DNA of 64,000 bases, from contig JALGPY010000003.1 of NCBI GenBank assembly GCA_023055425.1, forward strand, positions 52,499,891 to 52,563,890, read 5' to 3'. The position numbers and the translations under genes were made by a program. Below the pieces are notes generated by a model, which saw only the letters and a program-made list of their open reading frames with translations, was not told the DNA's origin and made no database searches. Numbering within the stretch: the stretch's first letter is position 1; each line of letters opens with the position of its first letter. Of the stretch, positions 36,068-46,740 are shown piece after piece. Source of the stretch: Linanthus parryae (taxonomy: Eukaryota; Streptophyta; Magnoliopsida; Ericales; Polemoniaceae).

Positions 36068-36523
36068 GGAGGGAACATCAGGTATGACAGGTAATCTTTA
36101 TGTGTTTCAAAAGGTTTGAACTGAGTTTCAAAGCCTTAAAAATCAGTTTAAAGCCTTGAGTTTTACTTGTTGCAGAGTTACAGTATTTCAAGACCTTGAA
36201 AGCCTTTTCAAAGCCTTGAAAATAAGTCTGCTACACTGATAGTCAATAATCTTGGATCATTCTGTGTTGGGTGATATCTCTGTAGATATTTGCCTAATAT
36301 AGCACCTACCCTTTTCAAAAATATGTTTTAGCCAAAATAGTATTAGTATATTCTATTTTCCAACGGCATAAAAGTTTTGAAATCTCTCTGATCACTGCAA
36401 ATCTTTTGAGAATCAGAGAGATACTAGTTTCCTTTTGAAACTCAAACTCTTTCAGTATTTATCTTCTTCACTTCTCCTTCATTTTGTATCACTCCATCTC
36501 TCTCTATTCTTCTCCCAAACCCT

Positions 36524-37663
36524 AATGAGCACAAGGAGAGCTTCAGATAGAATCAAGATGGATGGAGGTTCGAAACCTGTCTCAGAGAAGAAAAGAAAAG
36601 CAGCAGTGGAAGAGGTTCAAGAAGTAAGTGGAGACTCTAGCTCCAGAACTCCTAGTGCAGAGGCAGTCCAAGATCTTCCTCCACCAAAGAAGAAGGTCAA
36701 GAAGGTTACAACCTCCTCCTCAGAAAAGCAAAAGAAGCAAAAAGTTGTTACAAAAAAGCAACCAGAAACAGAGCCTACCAGTTCAAAGAAGGTGAAGAAG
36801 AAAGCAACTCAGGCAGAAAAGGGGAAAGGAAAGGTGACAGAAGCACAAACAGAATGACAATTGGAGAAGGCACTGCAGATCTATTCTCAAGCCTCAACAA
36901 AGAACACAGCACTTGATGAGACTTGGTTTGTCTCCAACATCTTTAAAGTTCAGTGGTTAGATGGTTTTGCTTCAAGATCTATTGGTTTCTGCAGTTTGGT
37001 TAATAAGCATGTGCTGGAACACTTGAAACTTAAGTGCATCTCTTTTTTGAAGAAGAGTTCTTTGCGGTATATGCTGAATCCTAAAGAATTAGCCTACCCA
37101 AGTCTCACCAGACTCTTCTACCTAAACTTGACACAAGTTAAGAGAACTGCACACTTGGTGATCAAATTTAAAGTTGCTAGGATAGTAATTGAATTGGATC
37201 ACTCTGAGTTTGCCAATGTGTTATGGTGTCCAAAGAGTTATGATACTAGCAACCATCCACCAAAGTCAGAAACCCTGAAGCTAGCCAAAGAAGAGTTCTT
37301 TCTTCCAAACATCTCAACCTCAGCCAAACAGTTGACACATCTGTGTTGAATGTTGTAGCCAAAGTTCTTCATACTATACTGGTTAGATGTGTCTTTCCCA
37401 GAGAGAAATCTAGGGAATTGGTGACTGAGAGAATGTTGCACATCATGTATCTGGTTATGCAAGGATATGAGATTGATCTTCCAAAACTAGCGATTGAACA
37501 CATGCTCTTTAGCCTTACCAGTAAGAGGATTCACCCTCTACCCTATGCAAACTTGCTTACTTTTTTCTTTGAACATTTTGAGATTCCAACTACTGGAGAG
37601 GAATCAGTCACATCTGGTTTGGGGTACTCAATGAGAAAGCCTTTGAAAATATTGGAGTTGTGA
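36524..37663 (+). pseudogene. Third coding region of the SIRE-like element
   Basis: It lies in sense orientation between RNase H and the 3' LTR, where SIRE-lineage elements carry an extra ORF. The likely start is MSTRRASDRIKMDGG at 36524. Residues to 36857 are Lys/Ser/Glu-rich and low in complexity. After one TGA (36855-36857) the same frame continues with LDETWFVSNIFKVQWLDGF and RYMLNPKELAYPSLTRLFY to 37349. After a frameshift, VAKVLHTILVRCVFPREK and EIDLPKLAIEHM follow to 37663. This resembles the plant-transposon protein domain often found in such third ORFs. Its function is unknown. Confidence 0.7.
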
Positions 37664-38336
37664 AGACCAAAGAGAAAGTTTGGAAACTTTACTCATACTT
37701 GACTGAAGCAGAACAAGGTACAAATAAAGGAGACTCAGACAAGGATTTTCCTAGTGGGCATTCACGCCAGGAAGAAGTTACTCCAGTTTCAGACAAGGGA
37801 AAGTAGGTAGCAGTTCAGGCATCACAAGGAGAAGATGAAGCCAATAGCCCTGACTCAGATGAACTGCTGATCACCATAAAGAAGAAAAAGAAATCTCCAA
37901 AGGCTGCTACAAAGGACAAGACTTAAAGGTAGCAATTGCTAGTGAAGAGGAACAGGAAGTGCAGGACAAGTCTGATGCAGAAGAGAGTGAGAAAGATGAA
38001 GGAGATCAAGCTGCAGATGAAGATTATACCCCTTAATCTTGCCAACTCTTTCTTTCCCATTCTTCAAAGTTTTTCTTTTATGTTTTCAAAATTTTCCAGA
38101 AACTTGATCCAACATCTTCTATCTTTTTGATGAAAGTCAAAAAGGGGGAGAAATTCGAGGTTTTTAGTTGTTTTATTTTTAGCTTTATTTGCTGAACTGT
38201 TTAAGTTTTTGCTGCTATCATGAATAATTTGGATCTTCTTGGAAATACTGTGTTATAAATTATGAACTAATCAGTTTATTTTGAAGAGACTAAGGAACAA
38301 ACAGAATTTGGTTTTGTCTTTCATGAAGGGGGAGAT
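37664..38336 (+). other. 3' region of the SIRE-like element with purine tract
   Basis: The acidic and Lys-rich tail of the third ORF runs in broken frames to about 38035, followed by non-coding sequence. It contains AAAAGGGGGAGAAATTC at about 38139 and ends with AAGGGGGAGAT at 38326-38336. The latter is the plus-strand priming tract next to the 3' LTR. Confidence 0.6.
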
Positions 38337-39630
38337 TGAAAGGTCAAGCTGTGCAAAACTTGAAATAGCTCAGCTATTTCAAGGCCTTGAACCAGCTTTC
38401 AAAGCCTTGAATCAGTTTCAGAGGCTTGAAAATAGTTTAGCTATTTTAAAGGCCTACAAACTGCTTAACCTATATACACACTCTCAGGGGGAGATTTCTG
38501 CAAAATCTCTGAGTTGATTTACCTTCTCTCTTTCATATGCTTGATTTTTTGTTGTTAGATGATGAAAGAAAAATTGTTTTAATATGTTTTCAATCATAAT
38601 CTATCATCTGCTTGACCATGATAATGCAGGAAATTTTGTTTCTAAGTCTTGCAGGATTGTTTCCTAAACTGAATTGCTGCAGATTTGGAAATACTTGGAC
38701 ACTTTGATCCTGTGATCAATCAGACGTGTGTGACAGCTTCTCATGGTGTTTAAATGAAAGATTACAACAATATCTCTGAATATTGTGATCATCCAACCGT
38801 TGGAGAAGAATTAAAAGTAGTTAAACTATGTTGCCTACAAAATAGGAAGGTTATTGCTAAAATCTGGGGAGATTTGCAGAGCTGTGTGAAGTTTTAATAG
38901 AGCTCTAATTCGAAGCAACAAGACAAAACACTCAACGGTCAAAAACAGAGAAAGGATTATGGATTGACATGCATCAAAGAAGTTCTTCATTCTTCCAATC
39001 CATTTACAGAAGTTCACTGCATTTTCACTGCAGTTTTTCTACTCTTAGTGTTCTTCTGTACTCAGCTATATTGGTAGATAATATTTGTATTTTCTCTACA
39101 TCTATTCTCAAGGATTGTTCAAGGTGAACAATAGAGAATTCTTAGTTATCAGCTAGCTAGAGCAGTACTAGACAGGTTAGGGCAAACCACAAGCTGTAAC
39201 AGAGTAAGGGAACTCTCTGGGCTTGAGTTCTAGGGCTTAGCTTTTGATTAATAAGAATTGAGTTGAAAATCCTGCAGGGATGTAATCCCTGAGGTAGATA
39301 CTTACGTCCAAGTGTACTGAACTCTATAAATCACATGTCTTCTGCATTTTCAGTTCATTCCTTTTCATAGCTTTTGCAGCACACAAAAACTGTTTATTTT
39401 TCAAGGGTTTGAACTTGTTTTCAAGCCCTTGAAAAATGCATACTTGATTCACTCTGTCTGCATTCTTTTGAGAGGCTTGAACTAGCTTTTCAAGGCCTTG
39501 AACTTCATTGTTTGCACAAGTTTCATCTACCTAGAAAGTTTTGCAAAAAATTGACATACCCTATTCAACCCCCCCCCCCCCCCTTCTAGAGTATCGTAGC
39601 TGCATAAACATCTTCTTACTCACACTTTCA
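38337..39630 (+). repeat. 3' LTR of the SIRE-like element
   Basis: It pairs with 31454-32732, with the same ends and the same order of words. It has a longer poly-C run (about 39570-39583) than the 5' LTR. Confidence 0.9.
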
Positions 39631-40744
39631 CTGGGAAGAAGGAGCAAAATATCCTTAACCTTTTAGTAGATGAATGTTCGAAATTAAAAATTGAGGATAC
39701 TACTCCTCAATTTACATTAGAGAATACTGAAAAAGGAAAAGGCAAAAGCAAAAGGAAGCCTGACTCTTTGTTTAGACCAGAGGAGGGATATTATTTCCTA
39801 TCGCCTGATAAAGAAACCTCTGAAGAAAAAGAACAGACAGAAGCTTATGTGCAGAAACAACATGTATAATACTTCTATATTGCAACTCTGTGATTTACGC
39901 TATATGATAAACCTTATTTGATTAGTCGGAATGTATAAGAAGAATGAGATCATAATATTTGGCTAAATTAAGTAAGTTATCCAACTAATGACTCAATGAG
40001 GCTGCATAGCACTTTAATATTCTGTTGTGTCACTAGTTTTCAATTTATGTTCCCCTCATTCACGTCACATAATTTTCCTTTTAACAACAGCGGAAGATTA
40101 TGATACTAACTTGGCTTGAACCCCTTGTAGTTCTCATTTTACTGGCCTTAATTTTATATGATGCTTATTAAAAGAAAAATTATATGCTGCTACGTTGCTA
40201 ACTTAGGTATCCAGACAGTTTGCCGAAGAAATGATTGGTCGTGTGATACAAGTTTGGCGGCCATTGGTTCACAAGTACGTACTGTTGTAGCTTTCAGGTT
40301 ACTTCTGAACTATCTTTGTTATCCTAGTTCTTGAATCTATTGATTGGTTGAGCTCATTTGGTATAGTTTTTTGGTTTGATTAATACTGTCCTTTTTTCTT
40401 TTAATGGATAAGCTTTTATACTTACAAATTATTTCCTGCTTATAATATACCAACCACCAAACAAACTAGTCAAACATTCAGTTTAAGTGAGACAGGGTAC
40501 ATAACATTATTTCTCAAAAAAAAGGTACTTCACATTAGAACAGAACCATACAACAAGAGAATGTAGTTTCTTGAGAACCCCCAAGTCCAAGAATCTTCTT
40601 ATACTACAGATGAGAAGGGGCTCTTCGTTTTTGGTGCAATGGTTGGAGTCTGTTCGACCAATTGGCTTGGGATTGCGGTAGGAACTAAGTAATTAGTTTG
40701 GGATGAAAAGGCTTTATACTTAGGCGGGATACTCAAATTTTTTG

Positions 40745-40949
40745 GAGGATAAACTAGTCCGTCGTTATTAATAATAAATACAACATTTGTAGGACAAGTC
40801 CGTAGTTAGTCAAACCATAATACAACGGTAATTATTTGACCCGTCGTAATTATAAAAAATACGAAGCTTTTTCTGTAGCCGTCGTATTTTATGATAAAAA
40901 GACGGTTAGTATTATCTACCCGTCGTTTTAAGATACATTTTTTGCAGTG
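40745..40949. mobile_element. CACTA-like terminal fragment
   Basis: Read from the right end on the minus strand, it begins CACTGCAAAAAATG. It carries at least four copies of ACGACGG or close variants within 200 bp, the pattern of CACTA (En/Spm) subterminal repeats. The left PDS5-like arm lacks this sequence, so it is an insertion after duplication. I could not find a matching left terminus; the inserted stretch may reach about 40610. Confidence 0.5.
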
Positions 40950-41219
40950 TTAAAAAAAACAAATTTCAACTTCTATTATTGGACTTCGCTCAGCAACATT
41001 TTCCTTTGAGGGAAATTTTATATTTGTTCCTTAAAATATTGTGTCTCCTTACAAGAAGACTCATCCAATAGACATGTTGGGAAAAGATTGGTGTGCTATA
41101 TGCCGCCTAACTACGCCAACCTGAGGGCCTAGAACAATCTCCAGGCTGAAAAAGAAAACTGTAACATAGTATTTGCAAAACTCAAGAAAGTAAAGATCAT
41201 AAAATCTATTCATGTGTAT

Positions 41220-42090
41220 TATATGCAAAGCTTTCTACTTCCTCAAATATGAAATACATTGATAGCACATGTAGAAAGTTCCTCTGGAGAAGGCCTAGAG
41301 ACGGTAACAAGCGGCAACATATTAGCAGGGAGATTGTAACTAAATCTAAAGAGCTTGTGGTCGTTGGTCTGAGGAAAGCTAAAGCCCTTAACCTTGCTCT
41401 CCTTGCAAGTCAATTTTGGAGATTCGCCCCCAAGCCTAGTAACCTTTGGTACACGATCCTCAAAGCTAGGTATAAATAAGACTTCAGAGGAGGTTCATAT
41501 ATTTGGAAAAGTATCCAAGCTAGAGCGATTAGTGCTAAAGAGGGCTTTGGTTGTGTTCTCAACAAAGGAAATTCTAGCTTATGTCTAGCTTCAGATTTGA
41601 CCAGTGTGGGACTAAGACAATTAGAAGTCTTATTGAAGGCCACTTAACTCTTACTGATTCCACAGTAACTATTAAAGATGTGTGGGTGGCTTTCTCTTCT
41701 TTTAACCCTCCCTGCTCTTTTCGTCTTCCACACTCCATTACCAAGTTCATATTGGAGACCCCTTTCAACAACATGCATTCTGCCTGATAAACCAAGTTGG
41801 ACCTTGACGAAAGTTGTGACTTCTTCATTAGTTAGATTGATCGATGAATAGGACCCCCCTACTATCGACTAGAAGTGGATTTGTAAGCTCCCTGTCCATC
41901 AAAAGTTTTGCTTTTTCTCCGGGATACTTTCACACAAGAAACTTCATATTAATGAAGCCCGTAGTTGTATCATGCCTAAGCTGAAAAGGCTCTTCCCTGT
42001 TAATGACCTTATATGTGAGTCCTTGCCCATTTATCCAAAGACCGTCCCCTGCTTGTTGACCTGTGGAGGCTCCTTGATCCAACTAGCAAC
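41220..42090 (+). mobile_element. LINE (L1-type) 3' part, first segment
   Basis: Encodes CRKFLWRRPRDGNKRQH and KALNLALLASQFWRF, with SNLWYTILKARYK (41249-41479). It then gives GGSYIWKSIQAR and, in another frame, KLPVHQKFCFFSGILSHKK of the zf-RVT domain (about 41875-41945). These are post-RT regions of plant L1 ORF2. It is 5'-truncated and interrupted at GCAAC by an Ale-like Copia; the rest is at 46297-46740. Confidence 0.75.
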
Positions 42091-42213
42091 TGTAAGTGGA
42101 GAAAACTTCCGTCCCTTTTCATTGAGTATTTACACCTTTAAATAGGTAATTACAACACTAATTACACAAATTAGGCCTCTACTAATTACACATGACGAGT
42201 CCTAAAACTATTA
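42091..42213 (-). repeat. 3' LTR of the Ale-like element
   Basis: 123 bp, nearly identical to 46171-46291 (shared GTGGAGAAAACTTCCGTCCC). The purine tract is adjacent on its right. Confidence 0.85.
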
Positions 42214-42225
42214 CTCCCCCCGCAG

Positions 42226-42806
42226 TCAAAGTTTTGGGCGCGCCAACACTGAGACTGGATCGGAAGCCCTGGAACAAGGCCGAGGAAGACACTTGGTGAA
42301 GATGTCTGCATACTGATAATCAGCAGTAATATGCAACTTGCGATGCTGACCCAAACGAACCTTCTCACGAACGAAGTGAAGATCAATTTCAACATGTTTA
42401 GTGCGCTGATGCTGAACAGGATTACCAGAGAGATAGACAGCACTCACATTGTCGCAATACACGACGGTGGCCCGAGGCGGGTTGACACGAAGGTGAGGAA
42501 GAAAATTACGGACCCGGTAGAGTTCGGAGACGGCATTTGCAACACCTCGATACTCAGCCTCACCACTAGAGCGGGACACCGTGGCCTGTCGTTTGGACGA
42601 ATAATTGAGAAGATTGTCTCCGTAGAAGACACAGTAACCGGAAGTGGAGCTGCGTGTGTTTGGGCAACTAGCCCGACCGGCGTCAGTGTAGGCGGTGAGG
42701 GAATCAGCAGTAGAGGCAGAGAGCCAGAGACCATGCCAAGTGTGCCACTGATGTAGCGCAAGATACGCTTCAGGGCATGAAAGTGCGGCTCACGGGGGTC
42801 ATGCAT
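42226..42806 (-). pseudogene. Ale-like RNase H, frameshifted
   Basis: 42806-42730 encodes HDPREPHFHALKRILRYISG. After frame changes, 42579-42226 encodes SRSSGEAEYRGVANAVSELY, VVYCDNVSAVYLSGNPVQHQ, RTKHVEIDLHFVREKV and YADIFTKCLP. These are the Copia RNase H motifs in order. At least one frameshift lies between the two pieces. Confidence 0.8.
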
Positions 42807-42900
42807 GAAGAGACAGACCTACTGGACCGCATACTAAATGTGTGGTCGAGTGAACGTGAGATACTACAGGGCCCTAGCAAGGCTGCAGTATAGCGTAGGA

Positions 42901-44208
42901 TCAGCACCCGGGGGGGCCGGAACTAGCTGTGAGTTTACTACCGACCTCAACAGGGGTGGTAGTAGACTTACAGGCCAACATAGAGGCACGACGAAGGATG
43001 TCTGTCGCGTACTGGTGATGAGATAGGAACAAGCCAGACGAATCACATGTGACAGCAATGCCCAGAAAGTGATGCAAGTGGCGCAGATCAGTCATAACAA
43101 ACTCTCCAGAGAGATGAGGGACAATCTGATCCAATACTGTCAGAGACGACCCAGTAATAACGATATCATCCACATATAATAAGAGGTAGACGATGTCGGA
43201 GCCGCGAATGTAGACAAAAAGAGACTCATCACACGAGCAACCAGAGAAATCGATAGTCTGTGTGAGGACGGTGGCAAATCGCTGAAACCAAGCACGAGGA
43301 GCCTACTTCAGACCATATAAGGACTTGCGTAACTGGCAAACAAAGTCGGGATGGCGTTTTTCGCGGTAGCCAGGGGGCTGATGCATGTATACCGTCTCAG
43401 AGAGATCTACATGTAGAAAAGCGTTCTTGACATCCAGCTAACGGATAGGCCAAGAGCGTGTGACGGCAATGCTGAGAACTGTACGGATGGTGGTCACTTT
43501 GACAACCGAGCTGAAAGTCTCCTCACAATGGATCCCAACCATCCGGGACTTCCCATTAGCTACCAACCGCGCATTATAGCGCTGCAGACTGCCATCGGCG
43601 TGAAACTTGTGGCGAAAAAGCCACATGGCGCGCAGAACATTAGCCCCTACCGGGCGAAGAACCAGATCCCAAGTATGGTTCGTAACCATAGCTCCAAAAT
43701 CATCATCCATAGCCGCTTTCCAGTGAAGATCCGACAAAACAAGGATGTGTGATTTTGGAAGGGGCAAGATGGGTTCAGGAGACTGGGAAACTAAGGTGAG
43801 ACGAGTGACTAGTTTGACTAAGCCATGCATGGATCGGGTAGTCATCTGAGGAGATAGATGGGGATGAGTGGACACAGACCGACGGACATAGTATTGTGGA
43901 AATAGTTCCACAAGGGTCTTGGACGGGGTAAGCTGTGTAGGCGCCCTAGAAGGTGTTGGTGGGGATGTGGGTGCCGCAGGAGGTGTGGTTGAGGGTGCGG
44001 GAGCCATAGGGTGTAGAGCACAATGAGTGAAAAGGGGATATGGAATACTGTCATCGGGATCAGACGTCTTGTGAACAGATGGAGACACTGACCCAAAAGA
44101 GGAAAAAGGAAACACCGTCTCATCAAAGGTGACATGACGGGAAGTGTGAACCCGACCAGTACTCAAGTCTAGACACCTGTACCCACGATGATTAAGAGGG
44201 TACCCCAT
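42901..44208 (-). pseudogene. Ale-like integrase C-terminus and RT, with nonsense codons
   Basis: 44208-43438 begins at MGYPLNHRGYRCLD, runs through a Pro/Thr-rich linker, and enters RT with TWDLVLRPVGANVL and QRYNARLVANGKS. It stops at a TAG (43438-43440) where LDVKNAFLH would be preceded by Gln. RT continues in the same region with LRKSLYGLK, a second TAG (43303-43305), and APRAWFQRF. LLYVDDIVITGSS (about 43175) is the intact YVDD site. It ends near 42901. Confidence 0.8.
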
Positions 44209-44610
44209 AAATACATATCAAACAGAGCGTGGTGCAAGCTTGTGAGGTGAGGTGGCAGAGAGGTTCGGGTAACACAAACACCCGAACGTGCGGAGGTGCT
44301 CATAGGATAGGGAGTGACGATAGAGGGCAACAGTAGGGATAACATTTCCAAGGACTTTGGTGGGAAGAATTTTATGGAGGTAGAGAGCAGTGTGAAGAGA
44401 CTCGACCCAAAAAGAGGCTGGAGCCATTGCCCACAATTAAGGTGAAGGGAACGGGTGTTGGTGATAATGGTGTAATTGCCGGTTGCGTTCACTGGAATGC
44501 TGGAGCCATTGCCCACAATTATGTTAGGAAATGGTCAAGATGACGAGAGAGAGGAGAGTATACCTGAATGCGGAGTGAGGTGAGCAAATGGGCCGGAATC
44601 AAGATACCAC
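44169..44610 (-). pseudogene. Ale-like protease joined to integrase end
   Basis: The minus strand at about 44600 encodes WYLDSGPFAHLTPHSG, the protease with its catalytic DSG. IIVGNGSSIPVNATGNYTI follows (about 44520-44465). At about 44440 this meets ASFWVESLHTALYLHKILPT and the RTFGCLCYPNL end of integrase. The rest of protease, the HHCC finger and the DDE core are missing. The 20-base word CTGGAGCCATTGCCCACAAT appears on both sides (44418-44437 and 44500-44519). Confidence 0.75.
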
Positions 44611-44759
44611 GTCTGATACGGAACATTGAGTGTCATGCCACAGAACTGAGATCCCAAATATGTAGTAGTCGGGTAGGCCAGAGAAGCGGTGAGGGCCTGC
44701 TGTCGCGCATCCGGTGGAGGACCGAGAAGGCCAGCATGGATGGGCTGAGGAGTGCTCCA

Positions 44760-45734
44760 TCATGTAGTCGGGTAGGGGCAGGGAGGCATTGGTCCCGTGG
44801 TGCAGGGGCACCAGACCCAGGAGCCCTGCGAGCCCCGGGGAGCAGCAGGTGTTGTCGGATCAGCTGGTCGACCGCCCCCTTGCCTAGATTTGCGACGTTC
44901 GTTCTTTCCGTTCTCATTCCTGCGCTGTCTGCCAGCCTGGTTACCATTCCTGCCACTATTGTGGCCGCCAGACAGGTGAGTGATCGCATTCGGTTTTCGG
45001 TTCGAAGAGGTAGAAACCAACACCTGATGCAGGCTTGGGTGGACTTGCTCCTGACGAGTAAGAAGGAGCTCGTGTAACCGTATCAAGGAAAAAGCTGAGA
45101 GATACTCCGGAGTGGGATGAGTCTGCAGAATGATCATTGCAACCCCTGTGTAGGCTTGAGTGAGACAATTGGTAAGCTGTATAACCAACCGCTGGTTCGA
45201 GACTGGAGAGCCGACATTCCCAATACGATCCGCCAAGTTCTTTAACATGGTGCAATTGTCTTCGAGAGATGAGCAGCGGTCCATGCGTAGATTGACGAAC
45301 TCCAATTCAAGTTCTACTAGACGGGATCCCTGTTTTTCGTGGAAGAGGTTCTCTAACTTCAACCTCGCATCTCTAGCAGTCTGACCCAGGGTGAGGATAG
45401 CAAGCGCTAATTCGTCGCTGATCGTTTTGTAGATCCATGACAGGATTACCGAGTCAATAGAGCACTAGAGAGGACCACTGTTTGCAGGTGGCGGGTCTTT
45501 TTCAAGATGATCCAAAACGCCAAAGAAGTGCGTTTGGATGCGAAAGAACGTAGCCCAGTGATCGTACTGGACTTCCTCATTGTCCAGGACGAAATGTACA
45601 CGTTTCTCAATGTTTTTCACCATTAAGACGGGATGGAGTGGCTCCTTAGAGATACCGGATGGTACTGCGGCAGTTGTCTTTTTAACGAGGCCGGAGGATG
45701 CCGTGTCATCGGGAGTGGTGGCCATCGGAGACAA
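44760..45734 (-). pseudogene. Ale-like gag, one in-frame stop
   Basis: The likely start is MATTPDDTASSGLVKK (45725). HPVLMVKNIEKRVHFVLDN and YDHWATFFRIQTHF follow. A TAG at 45465-45467 interrupts, and the same frame goes on with RLVELELEFVNLRMDRCSS, LVIQLTNCLTQAYTGVAMII and LSAFSLIRLHELLLTRQEQ to 44760. The C-terminal tail is Arg/Gly/Asn-rich and lacks a clear CCHC knuckle. Apart from the stop it is well kept. Confidence 0.8.
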
Positions 45735-46170
45735 GCGAGATCAGAGGGAGGGAGGACAGCAGAGCAGTCGGACCAAAGAGATCCGAACGAAGTCTGGTCA
45801 GAGAGATCCAGACGAAGCCGGCGAGTTCACTGTTTGAGCCGAACGGAGCTGAGATGCCGAGCGAAGTGGAGCCGAGAAATCGGAGCCGAGCTGACCCGAG
45901 AAGCAGATCGAGTCGGGCGCGTGAACCGACGGTAGAACAAAACTGGGGCGAATCGTGAGCGACTGTGGAAGCGCATCCAAGGTTCGTTCACTGGGTGGTC
46001 AGGCGACCGTAGATCGTCGGTCGTAGGGGAAGGCGGCGTGGAGGAGCGGAAGCTTGAGGAGCGGTGGCAGCGGTCGTCCGAGAGGGAGGACGACGTGGCT
46101 GCCTGCGGTGGCGTGAGGCCGGCGACGGGTGGGTAAAAAACAGAGACCTAGGGTTAGCGCTCTGATACCG
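45735..46170 (-). other. Leader and primer site of the Ale-like element
   Basis: Non-coding leader between the 5' LTR and gag, with GGTATCAGAGC at 46159-46169. It is GC-rich and rich in CGA and CCG words. Frames crossing it and the LTR are accidental. Confidence 0.65.
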
Positions 46171-46291
46171 TGTGAGTGGAGAAAACTTCCGTCCCTTTTC
46201 ATTGAGTATTAACACCTTTAAATAGGTAATTACAACACTAATTACACAAATTAGGTCTCTACTAATTGCATGACGAGTCCTACATCTATTA
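46171..46291 (-). repeat. 5' LTR of the Ale-like element
   Basis: 121 bp; pairs with 42091-42213. The GCAAC duplication follows at 46292-46296. Confidence 0.85.
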
Positions 46292-46296
46292 GCAAC

Positions 46297-46740
46297 TTCA
46301 GTTTGGACCCCTTTACTCCCTTGTCCTCCTGTTACTCTTTTAGTTATAGCTTGAAGAGTCATTGGCAAACAACCTTTAACTAATTTGCTTGGAGAATTTC
46401 GAAAAGGAGAAATAATTTGGTGTTTGGTTATAGTACCTCCCCTCTACTACTCGTTTCTTAGCCAAAACAATTAAAAATGATGTGTGTAGATGGCTATTCT
46501 ACATGGATGACTATAGCACTAACAGTATTACTGTCCCCAGAAGTTTTCATTGGAGGAGGCCTACTACTTTTTGGACTAAACTGAATACTGATGTAGCCTG
46601 GATCCAAAATGGTGTTGGTGTGGGAGGTATGCTAGGAAATTCTAGTAGGGATTGTTCTATACTTGTGATCCTTATCAAAGTGCTGAGACTATTATGGTGA
46701 AATGTAAGCTGTTGGCAACTGAACTCCACAGATTCCAGCT
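46297..46740 (+). mobile_element. LINE 3' part, second segment (RNase H)
   Basis: Continues the LINE of 41220-42090 after the Copia insertion. At 46530-46660 it encodes FHWRRPTTFWTKLNTDVAW and GVGVGGMLGNSS, the start of an RVT_3 domain. After that the frame is lost, with SAETIMVKCKLLATEL-like residues in other frames. Confidence 0.65.

Larger units (their letters stand above)
31454..39630 (+). mobile_element. SIRE/Maximus-like Copia retrotransposon, internally deleted
   Basis: LTRs at 31454-32732 and 38337-39630 have TGAAA..TTTCA ends. The flanking 5-mers TTGGG and CTGGG differ at one base. A primer site follows the 5' LTR and a purine tract AAGGGGGAGAT precedes the 3' LTR. The interior carries a broken gag, a protease fused to RT by a deletion, RNase H, and a long third coding region typical of the SIRE lineage. 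It is inserted in exon A of the PDS5-like right arm. Confidence 0.9.
31425..41140 (+). pseudogene. PDS5-like cohesin gene fragment, right arm (split by a SIRE-like element)
   Basis: The arm is 31425-31453 joined to 39636-41140. Exon A is preceded by an AG acceptor and begins VVGKKEQN, with the SIRE insertion inside this motif. It continues LVDECSKLKIEDT, KGKSKRKPDSLFRPEEGYYF and EAYVQKQH to a GT donor at 39864. Exon B (40207-40274) encodes QFAEEMIGRVIQVWRPLVHK between AG and GT sites. The frame is open across both exons, so this copy is better kept than the left arm. KPDSL.xPEEGY and GR-IQVW-PL recall plant PDS5C/D tudor-type proteins. A CACTA-like piece lies in the downstream intron region. 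No start or C-terminus is present. Confidence 0.55.
42091..46291 (-). mobile_element. Ale-like Copia retrotransposon with very short LTRs
   Basis: LTRs of about 122 bp (42091-42213 and 46171-46291) flank a 3.96-kb interior. The duplication GCAAC stands at 42086-42090 and 46292-46296. The primer site is at 46159-46169 (minus GGTATCAGAGC) and the purine tract at 42214-42227 (minus GACTGCGGGGGGAG). Gene order on the minus strand is gag, protease, integrase end, RT, RNase H. The integrase core is deleted, and several stops are present. The LTR ends are TG..TA on the plus strand, so the outer base may be off by a few positions. Confidence 0.88.

Noticed and set aside
44568..45077. Plus-strand frame of 169 codons
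   Set aside because: It is the shadow of the Ale-like gag, which is coded on the minus strand and supported by motifs.
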